Below are positions 24,201 to 39,200 of a stretch of 64,000 bases of DNA, one piece after another. The position numbers were made by a program, and so were the translations under genes. A model generated the notes under the pieces. It was not told the origin of the DNA. It made no database searches and saw only the letters and a program-made list of their open reading frames with translations. Location of the stretch: positions 279,177-343,176 of the forward strand of contig SJOL01009709.1 in assembly GCA_004794785.1 (NCBI GenBank), written 5' to 3'. Within the stretch, counting starts at the first letter, position 1. Each line of letters starts with the position of its first letter. Origin of the DNA: Opisthorchis felineus (lineage: Eukaryota; Platyhelminthes; Trematoda; Opisthorchiida; Opisthorchiidae).

Positions 24201-27200
24201 TTGCCTAGAAGTGGCGGAGACATGTAACTTTTATCTTGTTTCGCTTTGTGTACTGCTTTTCCTCGTGGAGAACAATGATATCAATGCCGGTGTTGCGTTC
24301 GCAATGATCATTAGCGAATCAAATGAGTCTAGTCGATACTAACAGAACTTGTGGGTTAGTTTGGCTGTGGTTATTTCCGGAGGTGAACCCAGGTCCGCAA
24401 ACAATGCAACTATGGGGTTATCACTGACGAGCAAGTGTGTGATTGAAATGGTTGTTTCGGAAACAGTTACGACATTATTGCAGCGCTCTGACAGTTTGAA
24501 ACAATAGCTCACCAATAACTGCTGAGGTGACTGGCACCATTTCATAACAGATGGGTTTACTTTACTAAATGGTATACAATATATATTAGTTCGTACAGGT
24601 GTGACAGGATGATTCTAATCTTCTTTCGGTAGATTTGTAAGACTGAGATGTACAGTGAGGACTGTTGCGGGAATAATTGTCCATATCATCATGACCTAAT
24701 AATTTCAGTGTATTGAGAGAACGCGATTACTCATGAACAATATCACATACCGCAAGGATTTTGATCCACTACGACTTGTACTATCCCCAACAAAAATGGC
24801 CACATGAAGGTTACCTCCACAAATTAGCAAGAGTAGCTGGGCAATAAATTCAAACATCCGTGGAATTTGAAATTTAGGGAATCTTCTAGACTCTGAAGTT
24901 TTTAGTCACGACGTTCAGTGAGCAACATGTAAAGGCTTTAAAACGGCAAACTTATTTGTCTCATTTCAAAATAAGTTCTAAACTAGCAGAATTCCTCCTG
25001 TAAGTAGAAAAATCGTTTATCAAACTGGCATGACTACGTTCCGAAAATACATTGATAAATTTGGTTTAGGTTCACAAGTGACAGTCAGTGATTAGTGCAT
25101 TAGCGGCGAAGCAACTAGGAACATTACAATCATATCTGATCAAAAATCTAAGAAAAAGGTTTTTGTTTAGAGAGAATATCAAACATTCTACACGCCTGCA
25201 GGCAGTAGGAGAAGTTTTGCAACCGGATGCGAAATGTAAAGCTGTGTGAAATGATCTCGACAACCAAGGCTTGTTGTCGACGTGCAAACACCTACATTTT
25301 TGTGATAAAGAGAAACAATGCTGAAATATGTTGAAGAAAATCCTTCAAAGGTGTTGACAAATAACTGATTGTATTATCGGTTCTTATCAAAGAATGATTA
25401 TCCACGTTGGTCACCCCAAATGATAGTTGTGTGTTGATAACCTTCAGGTTTCCAAACCAACTACCATATCATAATACATCCCTCTACAGTAGTAACTAAA
25501 CCCGTAATGCGCGTTTCGCGTCAACTTCTTCCAAATGTCCGTAGTTTTAGCTTGTCGCTGAATGGCACACAAGGTTCTCTCCTGTTGCACCTGGAAAATT
25601 TACGCCACATACACCTTTATAAAACAGGTAAACGGTGTTTTTACTTGTACGTAGAGGTCATTGCTATGCGTCATAGCACACGGCGTGAAATAAAAAATCT
25701 AAATTCCTAGTCGTTGGCTCTTCGAAAAGCGTTGTTCTTCCTGGTCCGATGTAACTTGTCGTGACGGTCAATAACGTATTTCACAGATGGATGTGGACTG
25801 TACCGTTCAAAAAGGCTCTGTAAGACCGACACGGCGCAACCATGAATTGTGTATGGACTTAGTCCCACGGTTTACTCGGACATCTAAGTCAGAGCTACCC
25901 ACAACACAACAAACGACCACAAAAAACTACCCGATTGCTTGCGTGCTGCGTAAGCAGTCAACAGCGTCAAGAGGATGTAGCGTGAGTACCGAAATTTGGC
26001 TACAAGTGTAGTGCTGGGCTCTTACGCCTTGCTTACAGTGACATCGTCGCAACCAGATGTCAATAGTTTGGCTCAACGAAATATCATTTTTGAGGAAAGA
26101 TCATGTGTAATCTTAGGGACGCTAAGGTATCTGGTTGTGCAGTAATAGCCAATGACAACTGAGGTGAAATGTAACTGCTGCTGGCCGAATTAGGGTCAGG
26201 TTTCCATAATTTGATAAAAGGAATAAAAGGCGGTTGAACTGTGCACAATTCTTTTAAGCATGTCAAAAATAATTCGAAAAGAAATCAGTGGCGGATCATA
26301 TCAGCAGTCTTGGAGATAATATCGATTTATATTCCATCCAGAAGTGACTTTGCAGCTCGTTCTAGCGTTAATCTTGCGTGTCACCTGTCATCTTATAGCC
26401 CAAAAGAACGATGTTGACAAATGCTTTGTGCAGGAATAATATTCTGAACTACGTTTGCTATGCCGCAGCCATACTTCAAAGCCATTAAATTTTTCGTTGA
26501 TTTGAAACTGTATCATACCTCCGACGAAATGAATAAGGCAGCATGGGCAAACTTGAGGGGTATGTACAGAGCCCTGGTGATCTTGAAATTAATTAAATCA
26601 CACACTTGTTTGGGCAGGGATCCTAGGCAGAGGGAAACTATTTTGGAAGTCATTTGCTTCCACGGCCTCCTTCAAGCTCCATTTTATTTGGTGTAACGAA
26701 AAGTGAAGCAAACGTCTGTTCAAAATCTTTTCGAAATTGTCCTTTCTGTCACCTTTGTACACTGGACGGAGTTGATTTAATGTGCGCCTGCGTCAGCGCA
26801 CACTGAAATATCAGGTCGGTAAGCGAGAAGTTTTCTAGAAATCGCAAAGTCGAAAACAAATGGGAATAAGCTACTGATTGGGTGCGCGCACCAGACACTT
26901 CGTCAAGCTTGTTTCCCTTACCTCATTCATTGCCGGAAACTTTAACTTTCTTGATCAACCAGTAGTGTTCGGAAGCTCGATCCTTCAAATATTTCCCTAT
27001 GCATGACATACACTTCAAATTACCTGATTGCATCAGGATATTCTTGTTTCAAGCAGAGAGCGATTGCCCATGAACAATAATTCCGATAGAACTACCTGAG
27101 ATATTTGGGCAAAATAAGCAAAATATCCAACCATCTGCCTCAAAACGTAAACTCCGAGCTATGCGGAGGATCGTGTAGCTGAACCTTTATAATCCGAGGA

Positions 27201-30200
27201 AAAATCATAAGTATTTCCAGAAATGTGAGGTCGTGTATCCTACTAGAAAAAAGGGAAATTCGTATATGCACGTGCAACTAAGGTCACAGCTTGAGAAAAT
27301 TCACCTCGTGCAAGAGAAGTTGCTCAAAACAAACGTTGACAAATTCGACTTTGTCAAATTTGGGTGCGGCTAAAACATCACAAAATACGGCCGACTGTAA
27401 GATTGTGAATCTTGGTTTGTAGGCTGCTCTGTGGAGTTTTCAGAATGCTAGCATTCAAAAATGAAAAATTAACAATTAATTTATGAGTGTGAGCGGATTA
27501 AATCCACCGGAGAAGTTTTTTGGTGGCCAGATGCAGGTGTGCAAATTCGGCGATTTCTAGTGACATTTAAAAACACGTTTGCTATTCACATACATAAGAA
27601 AATGAAAAAAGCCCAGTCCGTTTTCCACCAGACACATCCAAACAAGTTCAGCCCAAGCTTTGCAGTCTGTTTGGAAATGTAAACCTGCTGTTTAATATGA
27701 TCACAAGATTTTCCGGATTTATTTACTGAAAACGTAGTCAAAATGTGTCTAAGTGACCGAACAGAATTTTGCTTCACCTAGTCTACAAGTCAAACTTTGG
27801 CCGAAGGCCGAGCGATCGAAGCTCGCCACATCCGGATGATGAGTCGTAGCCAGGAAGCAAGGTGTTGTGAGTTATTTTTTCGAAGCCGCCCACCCGCGTT
27901 TCAAGTACCAATCACCTGTTTTTTTTGGGTGTTACATAAGGAAGCCAAAACATTGGGACTAGTTTTCTTACTATACACCAGTTAGATGATGACCATAGAA
28001 AACCACCATCAGTCGCAGGTTATTTTTGCTAGCCGATTCTATAGTGATCAACTGATCAACTCGATTTCAGTGCCCAGGGTGGCTAGGAATGTGGGAAAAT
28101 GTGTGCAGAGAAAGCCACCGCTGCACCAACAAAACCTATCTGCAAGGCCTATTTAAGATTATCAGTATGTCAAGGTCAATTTTTAACAGAATTTGGCCAG
28201 AATACACTCTCATTTTGGGATTATCATAAACAAGTCGCGCACCTGAAGTTTTCTTCACAAATACTGTGTATTCTCATTCCGGTTTGGTTTCTTCAACCTG
28301 ATGTTCAGGATTTTATAACCCATTATTGGCATTCATTCTAAGTATGTCTGGCTTCGTTTCCAATGTTCGGTCAAAAGCGGTTAATAAATGTAGAATTAGT
28401 TAAACAAAGTAAAATGCGTAGAAAGAAAAATAGTGGTGACAATAAACTAAAAGCCGATAGAGATAAGGTTAGCTGGCCGCTATCTAACTGGTAAAATTTG
28501 ATGTTGCATTTTTCGGTCTGATGAAGTTCTTTGTAAACAGTCCTAACTAAAACCGCCCCGTAATGCGATGTAGAAATCGGGTGTGCTCAAGCCATACAAC
28601 TACACCCGAAAGGTTTACCGGAGTCTCTATGAGGTAACAGTAGCCTAACTTTCCTCTTTGTCAAAATGAAATTACAAGGGTGAATTCCGTTCTCCGATTG
28701 CTGAACGAAAACTCAGCTCGTTCGCGATCGAGCCTACATTCAAAACGCCTTTAATCTTCGTCATATAATTTGCAACACTGAAGTTCGTTCAATCCTCTTA
28801 CGATAAACAACTAGATCAGTTTTAGTGTTTCGACCCATCTCTTCAGAAATAATATGAGAGCAATTAGTAGTAACAGAGGCTTACTTGTAATCCTCTCGCA
28901 CTGGCTTGTTGTCGAAGGAGTTTTATCGGTGAAAGATCAAGTGTGGTAGGTTTGATCTCTTTGGCTTGTCCTTCTTCCAGGACCAAGGGCGTGATATCAA
29001 CTAATCGGATTTGGTTTTGCGGTGTTATGTGTAATAAGGAAGCATTAATGATGAGACTAATGAGGCGGGTTTCCTGTGAACACGATAAGGGCTGCTTGGC
29101 GATTTGTGGTGGACTATTAGGGGTGGAAAGCGTAACTCTGAGTACCACTCGATCTTCTATGTTCTGGCTGAAGTTAATAGGCGTTGTTGTTCGCAATGTG
29201 TAGGCAATTAGATTCCGGTTAATTTCATCCTAAAAGACAAAAAGATACATTATATGAGTGGAGAATATTGCTACAGGAGTTTTTCCAAAGCCACATTTCG
29301 TTTATTTTACATATGAGGATAGTAGAATACTTACAGTTCTTCCAGGTTTGTGTGCTAAATTTTGTAATAAGATAAAAGTAGACTGTCCATTCTTTCATTT
29401 GATGTGGTCTTACCTATCGGCATAGCAAAGTACGCAAATATTGGTGCAAGTGTGGCAGTTGTTGGTGACGTGACTCAAACTAAAGTCTCTTGGGGTAACG
29501 TAGGCCTGTGCATCGCTGTCAGAGGGGTGCTGACACTTCATTTGGATAGCCCAAGACAGCGGAGGGGTAAAGGCGCAAAAATAGTGACCGCGAGTTCCGT
29601 TGTTAGAATTCAACCATGGATTTTTGGTTGTGCTTGTGTAGGCTTGGACAGCCTGAAGGTGTTTCAGCCTTTCAGGTTGAATGTTAGTCACGCCCCAAAA
29701 TGGTTTCACAAGTAAATGATAATTGTTTTTCCAAGCCTCGTAAGCTTTGACGTTAATATTTTACTACCCTGTATCACTTGCTTGTTAACTGGCATACTGT
29801 GTGATCATAGGGAACAACAGGGGGTTCCCTTTTGCTTAGGCATCGATTTCGGCTATCTACACTGTCCCCCCTATTGCACAACCGATATTGGGCGTGATAT
29901 CATCTAACTGGGTAGGATAAAACTCCAAATTACTAGAACTCTAATAGAGCTAAAGGCACCGTGAATTTTGCTCCGAAAAGACCAACGCCACATTCGAATC
30001 CCTGAACTTACTGCGGGATATTTTGAGTGCGCACTGATAAACTCAAGATATTTCAAATTCACCTAATCACACGCAATACAAGAAAGCTGCTTATTGGTTT
30101 GTTGTCTGAGAGTGGCTACAGATTGCAAACTTTTCCCTAACAGTCTGGCTTACAACGCCAGTACCCTCTTTTGTAATGAACCGGTGCGATGCTTTAGTGG

Positions 30201-33200
30201 AGGTGCATAAAATAGACCACCTTTCCACCATATTGCTGTTAAACTTTAGGCTCACCGTAAAAAAGTTTGTGCGATAACCTCAAAGAGAATATTTTGCCCC
30301 TTTCTTCAATGTTCAATCAACCTAAATGTTAGGCTGCTAAAGTCTCCTCGTTATTGTTCCAGTTTCTTTGATAGTCTAGGTTCATCATACTTAATGGGGT
30401 GAATTTACTCAAATCCTAGTGACAAAAACCAGGATTTTTAGAAATACACAAAAACAGGGAATTTCGTCATTTTTAGTCGTCGCAAGCAAGTATAGATCAT
30501 GAAAATGATCACGAATGCAACAGTAGCTTCCCATAATATCAAGTTTGCGGCTCAATATCGAAAAAGGCTGAAGGTCTGCTGTAAATATTCATTCCTGGGA
30601 AAAAAATTATTCAGTCCTTGACGATGTTTATAATTTCGAATGGAGTGCACACTACACATTTTACTACTTATTGGTTGTCTGGCTTCCTCATACTAAACAA
30701 ATCTGTTCTTTGAAACCCAAATTAGTGTATTATAACACTAACTAAGGAGGTGAGGATAGCATCGGACAGTTATAAGCTTTGTGAATAAAGCATCTCACTG
30801 AATGAATGCAAGTCACCAAGGTCACAGCCTTTTTACCTTTAAAAACCATAGCACAAATATATCCAGTCCAGACGTTCGTGCAGTCGTGCGTATGTAACCA
30901 GGGTAAATGATCGTTGAATAACTACTTTTTGAGGAGAGTTTTATCGCTGATAAAACGGTATGCCACGCAGCCACTACTGAACTGCTGGTTCTCGCAACCC
31001 TGTATCAATTGCACCCCCAGATGGGTCGATGTCTTTTGCTTTTCCCATTCTACCTACGCTTGAAGTGCATAAATGCTTTATTAGAACTGAAGCACGTACA
31101 TGATTAATAATAATCTAGTTTGTTACTACGACGCACGTCGCGAGTGCAACCCCTTATTTACTTGAGATGGCAGCAAACGCAATGGACCAGCGTACAGCTA
31201 CAGAGAAGGAAAACGGCGTCTTGGTTTGTGACAGGCGGATAAGCGAAGTTGAGGTTAGGAAAACAGTAACTTAGCATTGTGTGCTGTGCGCACACAACAA
31301 GGTGTCTAGTGTCGACCAGCATGGGTCAAACTAAGGCTACTAGTCCAGGGTTCGGAAGGTATCAAAATACTCAGAATAAGATGCACTAAACACACATCCA
31401 GTGGCCTTTCATCGCACGCCGAACGGGTCATAATTCCGAATTTTTCATGAGCAAAATCACCACGACGATATTTGAAATGAATATATGTCAACTAGTGGGC
31501 ACCGATTTCCTCCGTGCAAAATCCTCCTAATCAAGAATTCATCAAATTACCTCCGGACTGTCGTGAAACATGCAAAGAGACCACAAGATAAGGCAACATG
31601 AGATGAACTGTTTAACAAATTTCAAGACACTCGGGGACCCTAAAGTGAGACCTCGGGTTAGGAAAACCCAAATCAAATTCGAAACTGCCTGGAGTTTTGT
31701 GACATGCACACTGCTTATGCTTCCAATGGGCTTGAAACAACCACACATTGATTTCAGGAATTTCAGCGTAGTCTGGTTTTATTTACGTTACAAAATCTCA
31801 CTTAAGAAATCTAAAACAAAGCCTTAAACGGCCAGCGAAATCCGCAACACCCTTGAAAACCACCCTATTATTGCCTTCAGTGTTCTTTGTCAAAGACAAA
31901 TAGGTGAATAGATTCCGAAAAGGTGCATGTCAAGTGGTTTCGTCGTGATACGTTTCGACTCAGATATCTAGACCTTGGCAGCAAAAACTGAGCTGAATGT
32001 TGATCGCTTTCTTGGTTTCGCTACGTGAGTGAAGCACGTACACATTTTCACGTAACTCCAACGAAACTAATAATGATACATTGCCACCCCCTAGCATTCA
32101 CACATCTTTTATACGAATTTCTGATTTCACCGCCACACGTGAAGGCTGTTGATCATCAGTCGCACCCCAAATACAACAAAATAACTTGTGCCGAATTAAT
32201 AACAATAAAGCAAACGTATTGAAGGAAAATGCATACCTGTGTGAACGTCTGAGCATTTGGTGGGTCATATGTGTCTGAACGAGTACTTGCTTGGGCTTCT
32301 TGTACTTTCACCAATCTACCGTGCATTGGGAATGACACGATAGTGTAGGTGATGACAATGGGCAAATGTTCACACTTCCCTATCGTCGTCGCAGTGTTTC
32401 TGTCAATATCATTTTGAACACCACATTCTGGACGTGCGGTCTTTCTCACCAGACCGTCCACTTTGTGTAACAAATGCCAAGCGGTAATAATCTCATACCT
32501 AAAGAAGATAATAAAATAACTTGCTGAAATTCTGGACTCGTTCAATATATGTAAGAAACGTTGTGATTGTAGATCAGTGTGTTTGTATTAACGACAATGT
32601 CAAAGCAACACTTGATTTCCGCTATTCCAATTGGTCTTCATCGTCACGAATTGCATGTGTCAAAGCGATCATTCAGGATGGACTGTCGAAAACACCGTCC
32701 GACCGAAAAGCGTGGATACGGAAGCTGTGAAACACCTAGGACGTTTTTGGGAGGTTATGTGAGGCAAAGATATCTGGGAATGAAAAAGATTAGGGGACAT
32801 AACACCCACACCTTGGAACCACATTACACAAAATACACACACAAAATATACAAAAATACCGAATGGACGCTAAATAAGCCAGGGAGGCGGTAACAACCTT
32901 ACTCCCTAGCTGCAAGGTTGGTAACGCGATGGCCGTGCGCTATATATCATGTCCACAATTGACAGCAAAAATGTTCTTTTATCGGCGGTTGAATTCAGTT
33001 CCAGAAAACGGATATTGGAACCCAGTAATTAACATTAATCTTAATGACTATAGGATGAAGGGCAGATCACTGTAAAAGACTGTCTTGTTTTATTCCACGG
33101 ATGAATGGCCTTATTATACTAAATACTGTATCCGTCTTGGTGAAAACATGTTGCCATAATTTTACATGACAAGTTTGCCTTTGAGTTTGCTGCAAGCATA

Positions 33201-36200
33201 TATGCACGCTAATACATATCAGGTGGCTTTGCACAGAGTGGAAATTTTACAGCATGACTATAGTATTATCGAGTATCACTGGAATCCTCCGTCAGTCTTC
33301 GAAGGTCAGGACAAACCGTAAACCAACTTCCTGTAGAAGAAAAATACTGCCAACTCAATATTTTTCGTCCTACACTCTAGGATTAACTGTGAAGTAACTT
33401 ATGTTTTTACTATAGGAGTTAAACAGGTAAATACAGTTACACAGTTTCCTTAAGGACCACCAATTTTCGGACATTTTTTCGGAAGCTTGTCACACTCTCA
33501 TGAAGGCATAACTTTCAAATGCAGGTGACAGTTTAACCCAGTTTAGAATATATCACCTAGTAAGCTATAATTCAGAGGATCTTGTGAACTAATACATTAA
33601 ACAGCTTGTGACCAGCGCTACCAAATAGGCTGTTTTTATGTTGTACCAGCTTCCGAAATAGACGAAGTCGTCTGGCCACGTGGTGTCCTCCAACGGCATG
33701 CCGGCCACAAACTCAAATCGATCACATTGCCATCAGTTACCGATGGGGCGGACCAATAACTGACTGCCGGTCGTTTTGGAACACGTTTGTGGATTCCAAC
33801 CATACACTCGTCCGGAGTCGCTTCTTCCTATGTTTTCCTGGGCCGCGTAAGGTGCGGACAAATCGCCCGGCAATTGAAAGACTGGCAGATCCGGATGTGC
33901 GACGAACTTACCAGAATCGTCTCCTAGAGTCTTTTCCAAATGATCTGCCATCAGATGCAAACTCATACTGGGACGAGGTTGCCACCTCTTTGCATAGTGC
34001 TGGGAATTTTGCCTGTGGCACGGCACCACCATTCGCAACCAAGCACTGGATATCAGACCGAAGGGTGTCACTGCTTAAATCTCCGAGAAGTATCCCAGCC
34101 GGCCCCGAACATAACTTGATGCGGCGAATTATCAGACGTCAAGCGAAAGTGAGCGTGCAAGCCGACCGTCATGTGTGGTGGACACAGAAAGTCAAAGTAA
34201 TGGAGGGGGGTCAGAAGACCGGCAATGCCCGAAAATTATTTCAGTTGATCCTTGCGGCCGGTCCCCGGAAATCACCTGGGAGCGGAACCATCAAGGATCG
34301 TAATGGAGTGACCATCTCGAATAAAAAAGAACGCCTCGATCGGTGGGCCGAATACTTCGAACAACAATTGTCATGGCCACCAGCTGGCACTCATCTGGAG
34401 CCCACAGGTGACGTAGAACCCTGGATGGTGAAAATGGAATCACCTACGGCCTCGGAGGTTTACGACTGCAATGTTCTCTCAAGCGCCTTCGACCTTGTGG
34501 TCCGGATGACCTCCCACCCGCATTGCTCAAAGATGGCGGTGAAGTCCTCAGTCAGTCCTTGTCTGATCTGAATGCTTGCGTTAGGAAAAGCAGTCTGTCC
34601 CAGGCAACTGGGAAGAGTCACTGATAGTGCCCATTTTCAAAAAAGGGACTCGTAGTGAGTGTGGTAACCACAGGGGGATCAGCTTGACCCCGTCCGTAAC
34701 GAGACTGTTGGCGTCAATCGTGCTTCGCCGCCTTATGGTGGCTCATGAGACACTGACTCGAGAGCAGCAAGCGGAATTCCGGCCTGGTAGGGGTTGCGTT
34801 GACCAAATCTCCACACTCCGTCAGGTGCTAGAACAAAATCAGGCGTGTAGGCGACGCACGATTCGAGTACTCCTGGATTTTCAAGGCGTATTCGACTCGG
34901 TTGAACGGTCTGTTCCTCTTGACAGGCTTGCCCACCAAGGAATGCCCCGGAAATCTGTGAACAAAATAAGCTCCTTGTATTCTCGGAATTCCGGACGTGC
35001 GAGACTACGGCGAGCTCTCCAAAAGCTTCCATACACAAAACGGTGTCCGTCAGGGGTGCCCACTATCTCTATTCCTATTTAATTTCGTGATCGATGAGAT
35101 AGTGAGACAAACGCTTGAAGGTTTCCAAAACCCTGGTGTCCAAATGGCCTGTGACGAAAACCTCGTCGGTCTGGAATATGCAGATGAAGTCTTTCTGGTC
35201 TTCGAAGAGGAGACGAAGGCGCAGGTGTTTGTGGATGAAATGACCAAAGTCATTCGGTCATTTGGTATGCACTTTGCACCCACAAAGTGTAAGGTCATGC
35301 TCCTGGACATGCAGTCGCTGAACACGCTACTTACGATCCAGGGAGAGACACTGGAAATTGTGGAGCGTTTTACGTATGTTGGAAGTTGTATTAGTTCTGA
35401 TTGGAGTGTGACAGATGAGGATAACGCACGAATCTGTAAGCCTCGGGTCGCGTTTGCTAATTTGAGACACCTATGGCGTCAAAGTTCCGTATCCTTGAAA
35501 CTCAAGCGACGTGTGTATCAAGCTACAGTGAGGGCTGTTTTGTTGTGTGGCTGTGGGACTTGGCATGTTCGAGCAGCGGAACTGAGACGTCTTCAGGTGC
35601 TTGACAATCGTTGTCCCAGAATCATAGCTCGTGTGGGTTTGTGTCGGCGTATCCGTAACTAGGCAATTAGAAAGCGAGCTTTCGGTTAAGTAACGGGTAC
35701 TTTCATTGAAGAATATGTCCAGCACCAGAAACTGCGTTGGTTGGGACACGTGCTGCGTATGCCTGACCATCGTTTGCCGAAGAGAGTACTGTTTTTCATG
35801 CCTAATTCAGAGTGGTGGAAGCAGAGAGGTGGCCAACCTTTGACATGGCAGAGGGTTATGAAGGAAATTACGAAACGTTTGGGTGCTGTCGGTGCCACTC
35901 GCCTTCCAGAATGGGGATAGAGTGATCTTCACTGCGCCTAGTTGGAGACGCTGCAGGATATGGCTGCCAACTGATGTCAGTGGTGTTCTTGTTGTCAGTT
36001 TCTATACAGATTGCCTGAATGAGTGTTTGGAGGTGTAGGCACCTTGGAATGATTGTGGTAAGCTAGCACCGAGCCCCTTCTCCGTCCACCTTTATTCTTT
36101 TCTTCACAGTAAGTCTTTCAAATAAATCATGGTTTTACGGCAGCGAAGCATCGGTGTTGAACACTGATGTCATGCTGTTGATGATGATAATGAGGATGAT

Positions 36201-39200
36201 GAGCGCTTCCAAGACAATTTACTCGTGGTAAGTCAACGGTGCTACGTTTGCCTATCTTGCTGTATCAAAAGTGTTCAAGCTGCTAATGAAATCTTTCCAT
36301 TTATTAAGGTTGTGGCAAATTTCAGGCAACAAATGCCTCCATAAAATTACTCCATCTCGGCTATCAAAGCCTTACTGTGGGACTGGTCGCGCTATGCTCT
36401 GGTTCATCACTTTACGGTGCTAGCAATTTATAATAATTAAAAGTTGGGCGTCTGCAAGACCGCCAAAAACCTACCCCAGTGCAAACGCCAGAAGTGGCCG
36501 ATTGTTCACCAGCTGCAGTGCAGCGCTGTACACCACGAATTGATGACTGTATATCCTCGTGATCTCGGAATGAAGGGAGAGCCGAAAGTCAAAGCCAAAT
36601 GTGCCATTGCGATTATCATCTACCGAGTAAAGCGAAAAGAGAGTAAAATCCTTCAAATAAATCTGTACATCTGAGTGCTTTTTATTCTCTGGGAACAACA
36701 CACTGACACGCATGACAAATTAGCGGCGATGTAATCAATTTATTTTGATCGTGCCAGCCATCCGTTGGGAAACAAATGGTTGAATATCACTATACTTGTC
36801 AAAAACCCAGACGCTGATGGCAGTAATAGAGAATGATAACATTTCTCTAGATCCAAACATATTTGTCTCTGGTTACAGTTTTTGCACGGTCTAGACCTGC
36901 CACTTTTTTCACAGACTACACGACTGCCTTAGAAATGACAACGTAAAAAGCATGAATTTGTTCAGGCTAGCCGAGTCATGCTAATTGGTGTTAAACAGTT
37001 CCAAGTCATATGTTAAGCTCTTGCAAGTTGTTTGGCTTTCTCACCTACGTGTATTACACAAAATACAAGAAACGCCCCACTGCACTTCCTGAATTTCATG
37101 TTGGGGTACGAATTTCACACCACAGTCTTACAAAACTCTTATTATTTTGCGACCCTTAAGACCTTCACAGAAATCTCATTTAAGAATCGATGGAGGAAGA
37201 CATGCGCGTGTGCAAATGTAACCGAAGTCTACTAAATGGCACACAATAAAACAATATGGGCGCCTCGCGGCCAGGTTTATTCGTTATATTCGCTACTGGA
37301 TTGCAAAACGCCGCTTAAACCGCAAAGTTTTCAGCTTGTGCGTAACGTTCAATACCTACAAGCTTCATGTTACCGTGATATCTTGTGTGCTTAAGTAAGA
37401 TGGAAATAATAGCAAGATGTTTTGCAGAAGTAAAGCGTTTTGTTAGGTCCACCCTAAGGCAACTGCCCTTCATCTACCTTTTAATGTGTGGGTTAAAGTT
37501 TTCAAAATTGTGCCGACGTTACGGCGTAAGAAAATAAATTTTCACCGTCTCCCACGTAGACAGTGCCTTGGTGGCACAAAGCTCCTTTACTATAGCATAC
37601 TCATATCCTTAAATGTTTCCCTAGTGCACTGGTGTTCCAGATTACTTTGGTCCAGAATGTTCCAGGATAGGACCATCCAGGAAAGACTATCTCCCTGAAA
37701 AAACAAATAATCTATACAAATATATTATTGTATTATTTCATCTACTCGTAAGTGTCAGACATTGCATAATTAATATCACCGGTTGCTATCCATTTTTGAC
37801 GAAGTACTCTTTTAGCAAAGCGCGCTGTCTCCCTCCCTAAAAAAGGTCAATTTCTAACTTGCGCAAATCTACAACCGTTTTTACAGGAGGTATTATTTTC
37901 AGCACAACTGCCCGGCGCAATTCAGTTTTACCACTGAAACACTGAAAGAAACTCACCTGTGTTTACGAATAATATTTTGTTCTGATCAATCTCTGTCTGC
38001 GTAAACGACCATAGCGGAACGTCCTGCCTTTGTGTATTGACGAGGTAGCCACCAAACACTCTAACCAACTGGAAGTGTACCCCTTCTAAGGAATAAGAAA
38101 CAAAAACAGTGATGTGGCACACACTTAGTACAACAAACACGCTTTCAGGGAGCTCAGTCCTGCGCAAATAAGGTGCAACTGATACGGGAATGAATAACAA
38201 GGCTGCGGAACCCTGTGTCCATTGCGTCTAAATAATCAACGTACTTGCAGCTTGTAGATTCTTTTACAATCATTCTCTATCACCGACACGCGAATAACTG
38301 TTAGTGATCCAAAAAAATTCTGATGCATCCATGTTTGCTTCCTTGCCGCTGGCAAGTTCGTGCGCTCACTAATTGCTAACTACATAAATCAAAGCACACG
38401 CAGTCAAACTGTCACGCTATTCGGTTTCGCACTTGACTGTCATCTGCAGCAACACAACCACACTTAAAAATTCCACTTTTGTCTGTGCTTTGCTGCGTCC
38501 AGCTGCTATCTGCTAGTTGGCAGACACATTTTATGCATTTCCGCAAATTCTATAAGTGAGCAAATCCATTTGGTGTGCATTCAAACAATCGGATTTTTGG
38601 CAACACTTTTTGTGTAAACGTGAAATAAGTGCACGAATTGCGGTTTTTGGCTCACTAACTTTCACCTTTTTTAGTCAACAAATTTGAGCGCACCTGTCTT
38701 CTTTGAATAACGGTGACCAAAAATCAAGTTCAGGCAAAATCGGCAAGATCAGTGAGCTTTTATTGCACATATGCCCAAAGATTTCCATAATATCCTCTAA
38801 CATACCAACTACCCCCGGTTCCTTTGGGGTTGTGGTTGAATTGTGGAGGAAAAAACAGGCTGACAAAATGACAGATGTTTGCAGTTGTATTGAATGTGTC
38901 AACACAGATAGCATGTTTAGATGGGACGGCTAATCGATTTGATAACTCAAGGTAAATGGACCATCCGTTCGTTTCTGTTGCAAACATTTGTAGTCAAGAG
39001 ACGCAAATTTGCTAGTGACAGCGTATATTGTGGTTGATTATTGTCGCTTAAAACGGGGAGATATTAGGGATCAAATACCATGGATGAAATCTAATGTAAG
39101 GTGAAGAAATATCCAACTTAAGAAAATTAACTTAGGACAGGGTGACAAACTTAAAGATTTCAAAATAAAATTCTGGGAGCAAAATTGTACGAACACAGTA

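Larger units (their letters stand above)
18203..28884 (-). other. Last intron (10.7 kb) of the proteoglycan gene
   Basis: It holds hammerhead-like repeats at 21.46 and 23.27 kb. An exon-like open block at 24015-24213 (minus) is described in the findings. Nothing else was recognised. Confidence 0.6.

Noticed and set aside
24339..24545. Minus [21 protein letters not shown] resembling a CSPG repeat opening
   Set aside because: It has no convincing donor and a phase-1 acceptor, and it would duplicate the repeat opening already supplied by exon 9.
30960..31020. B-box-like GGTTCTCGCAACC as a tRNA or SINE
   Set aside because: There is no A box at the right distance and no cloverleaf.
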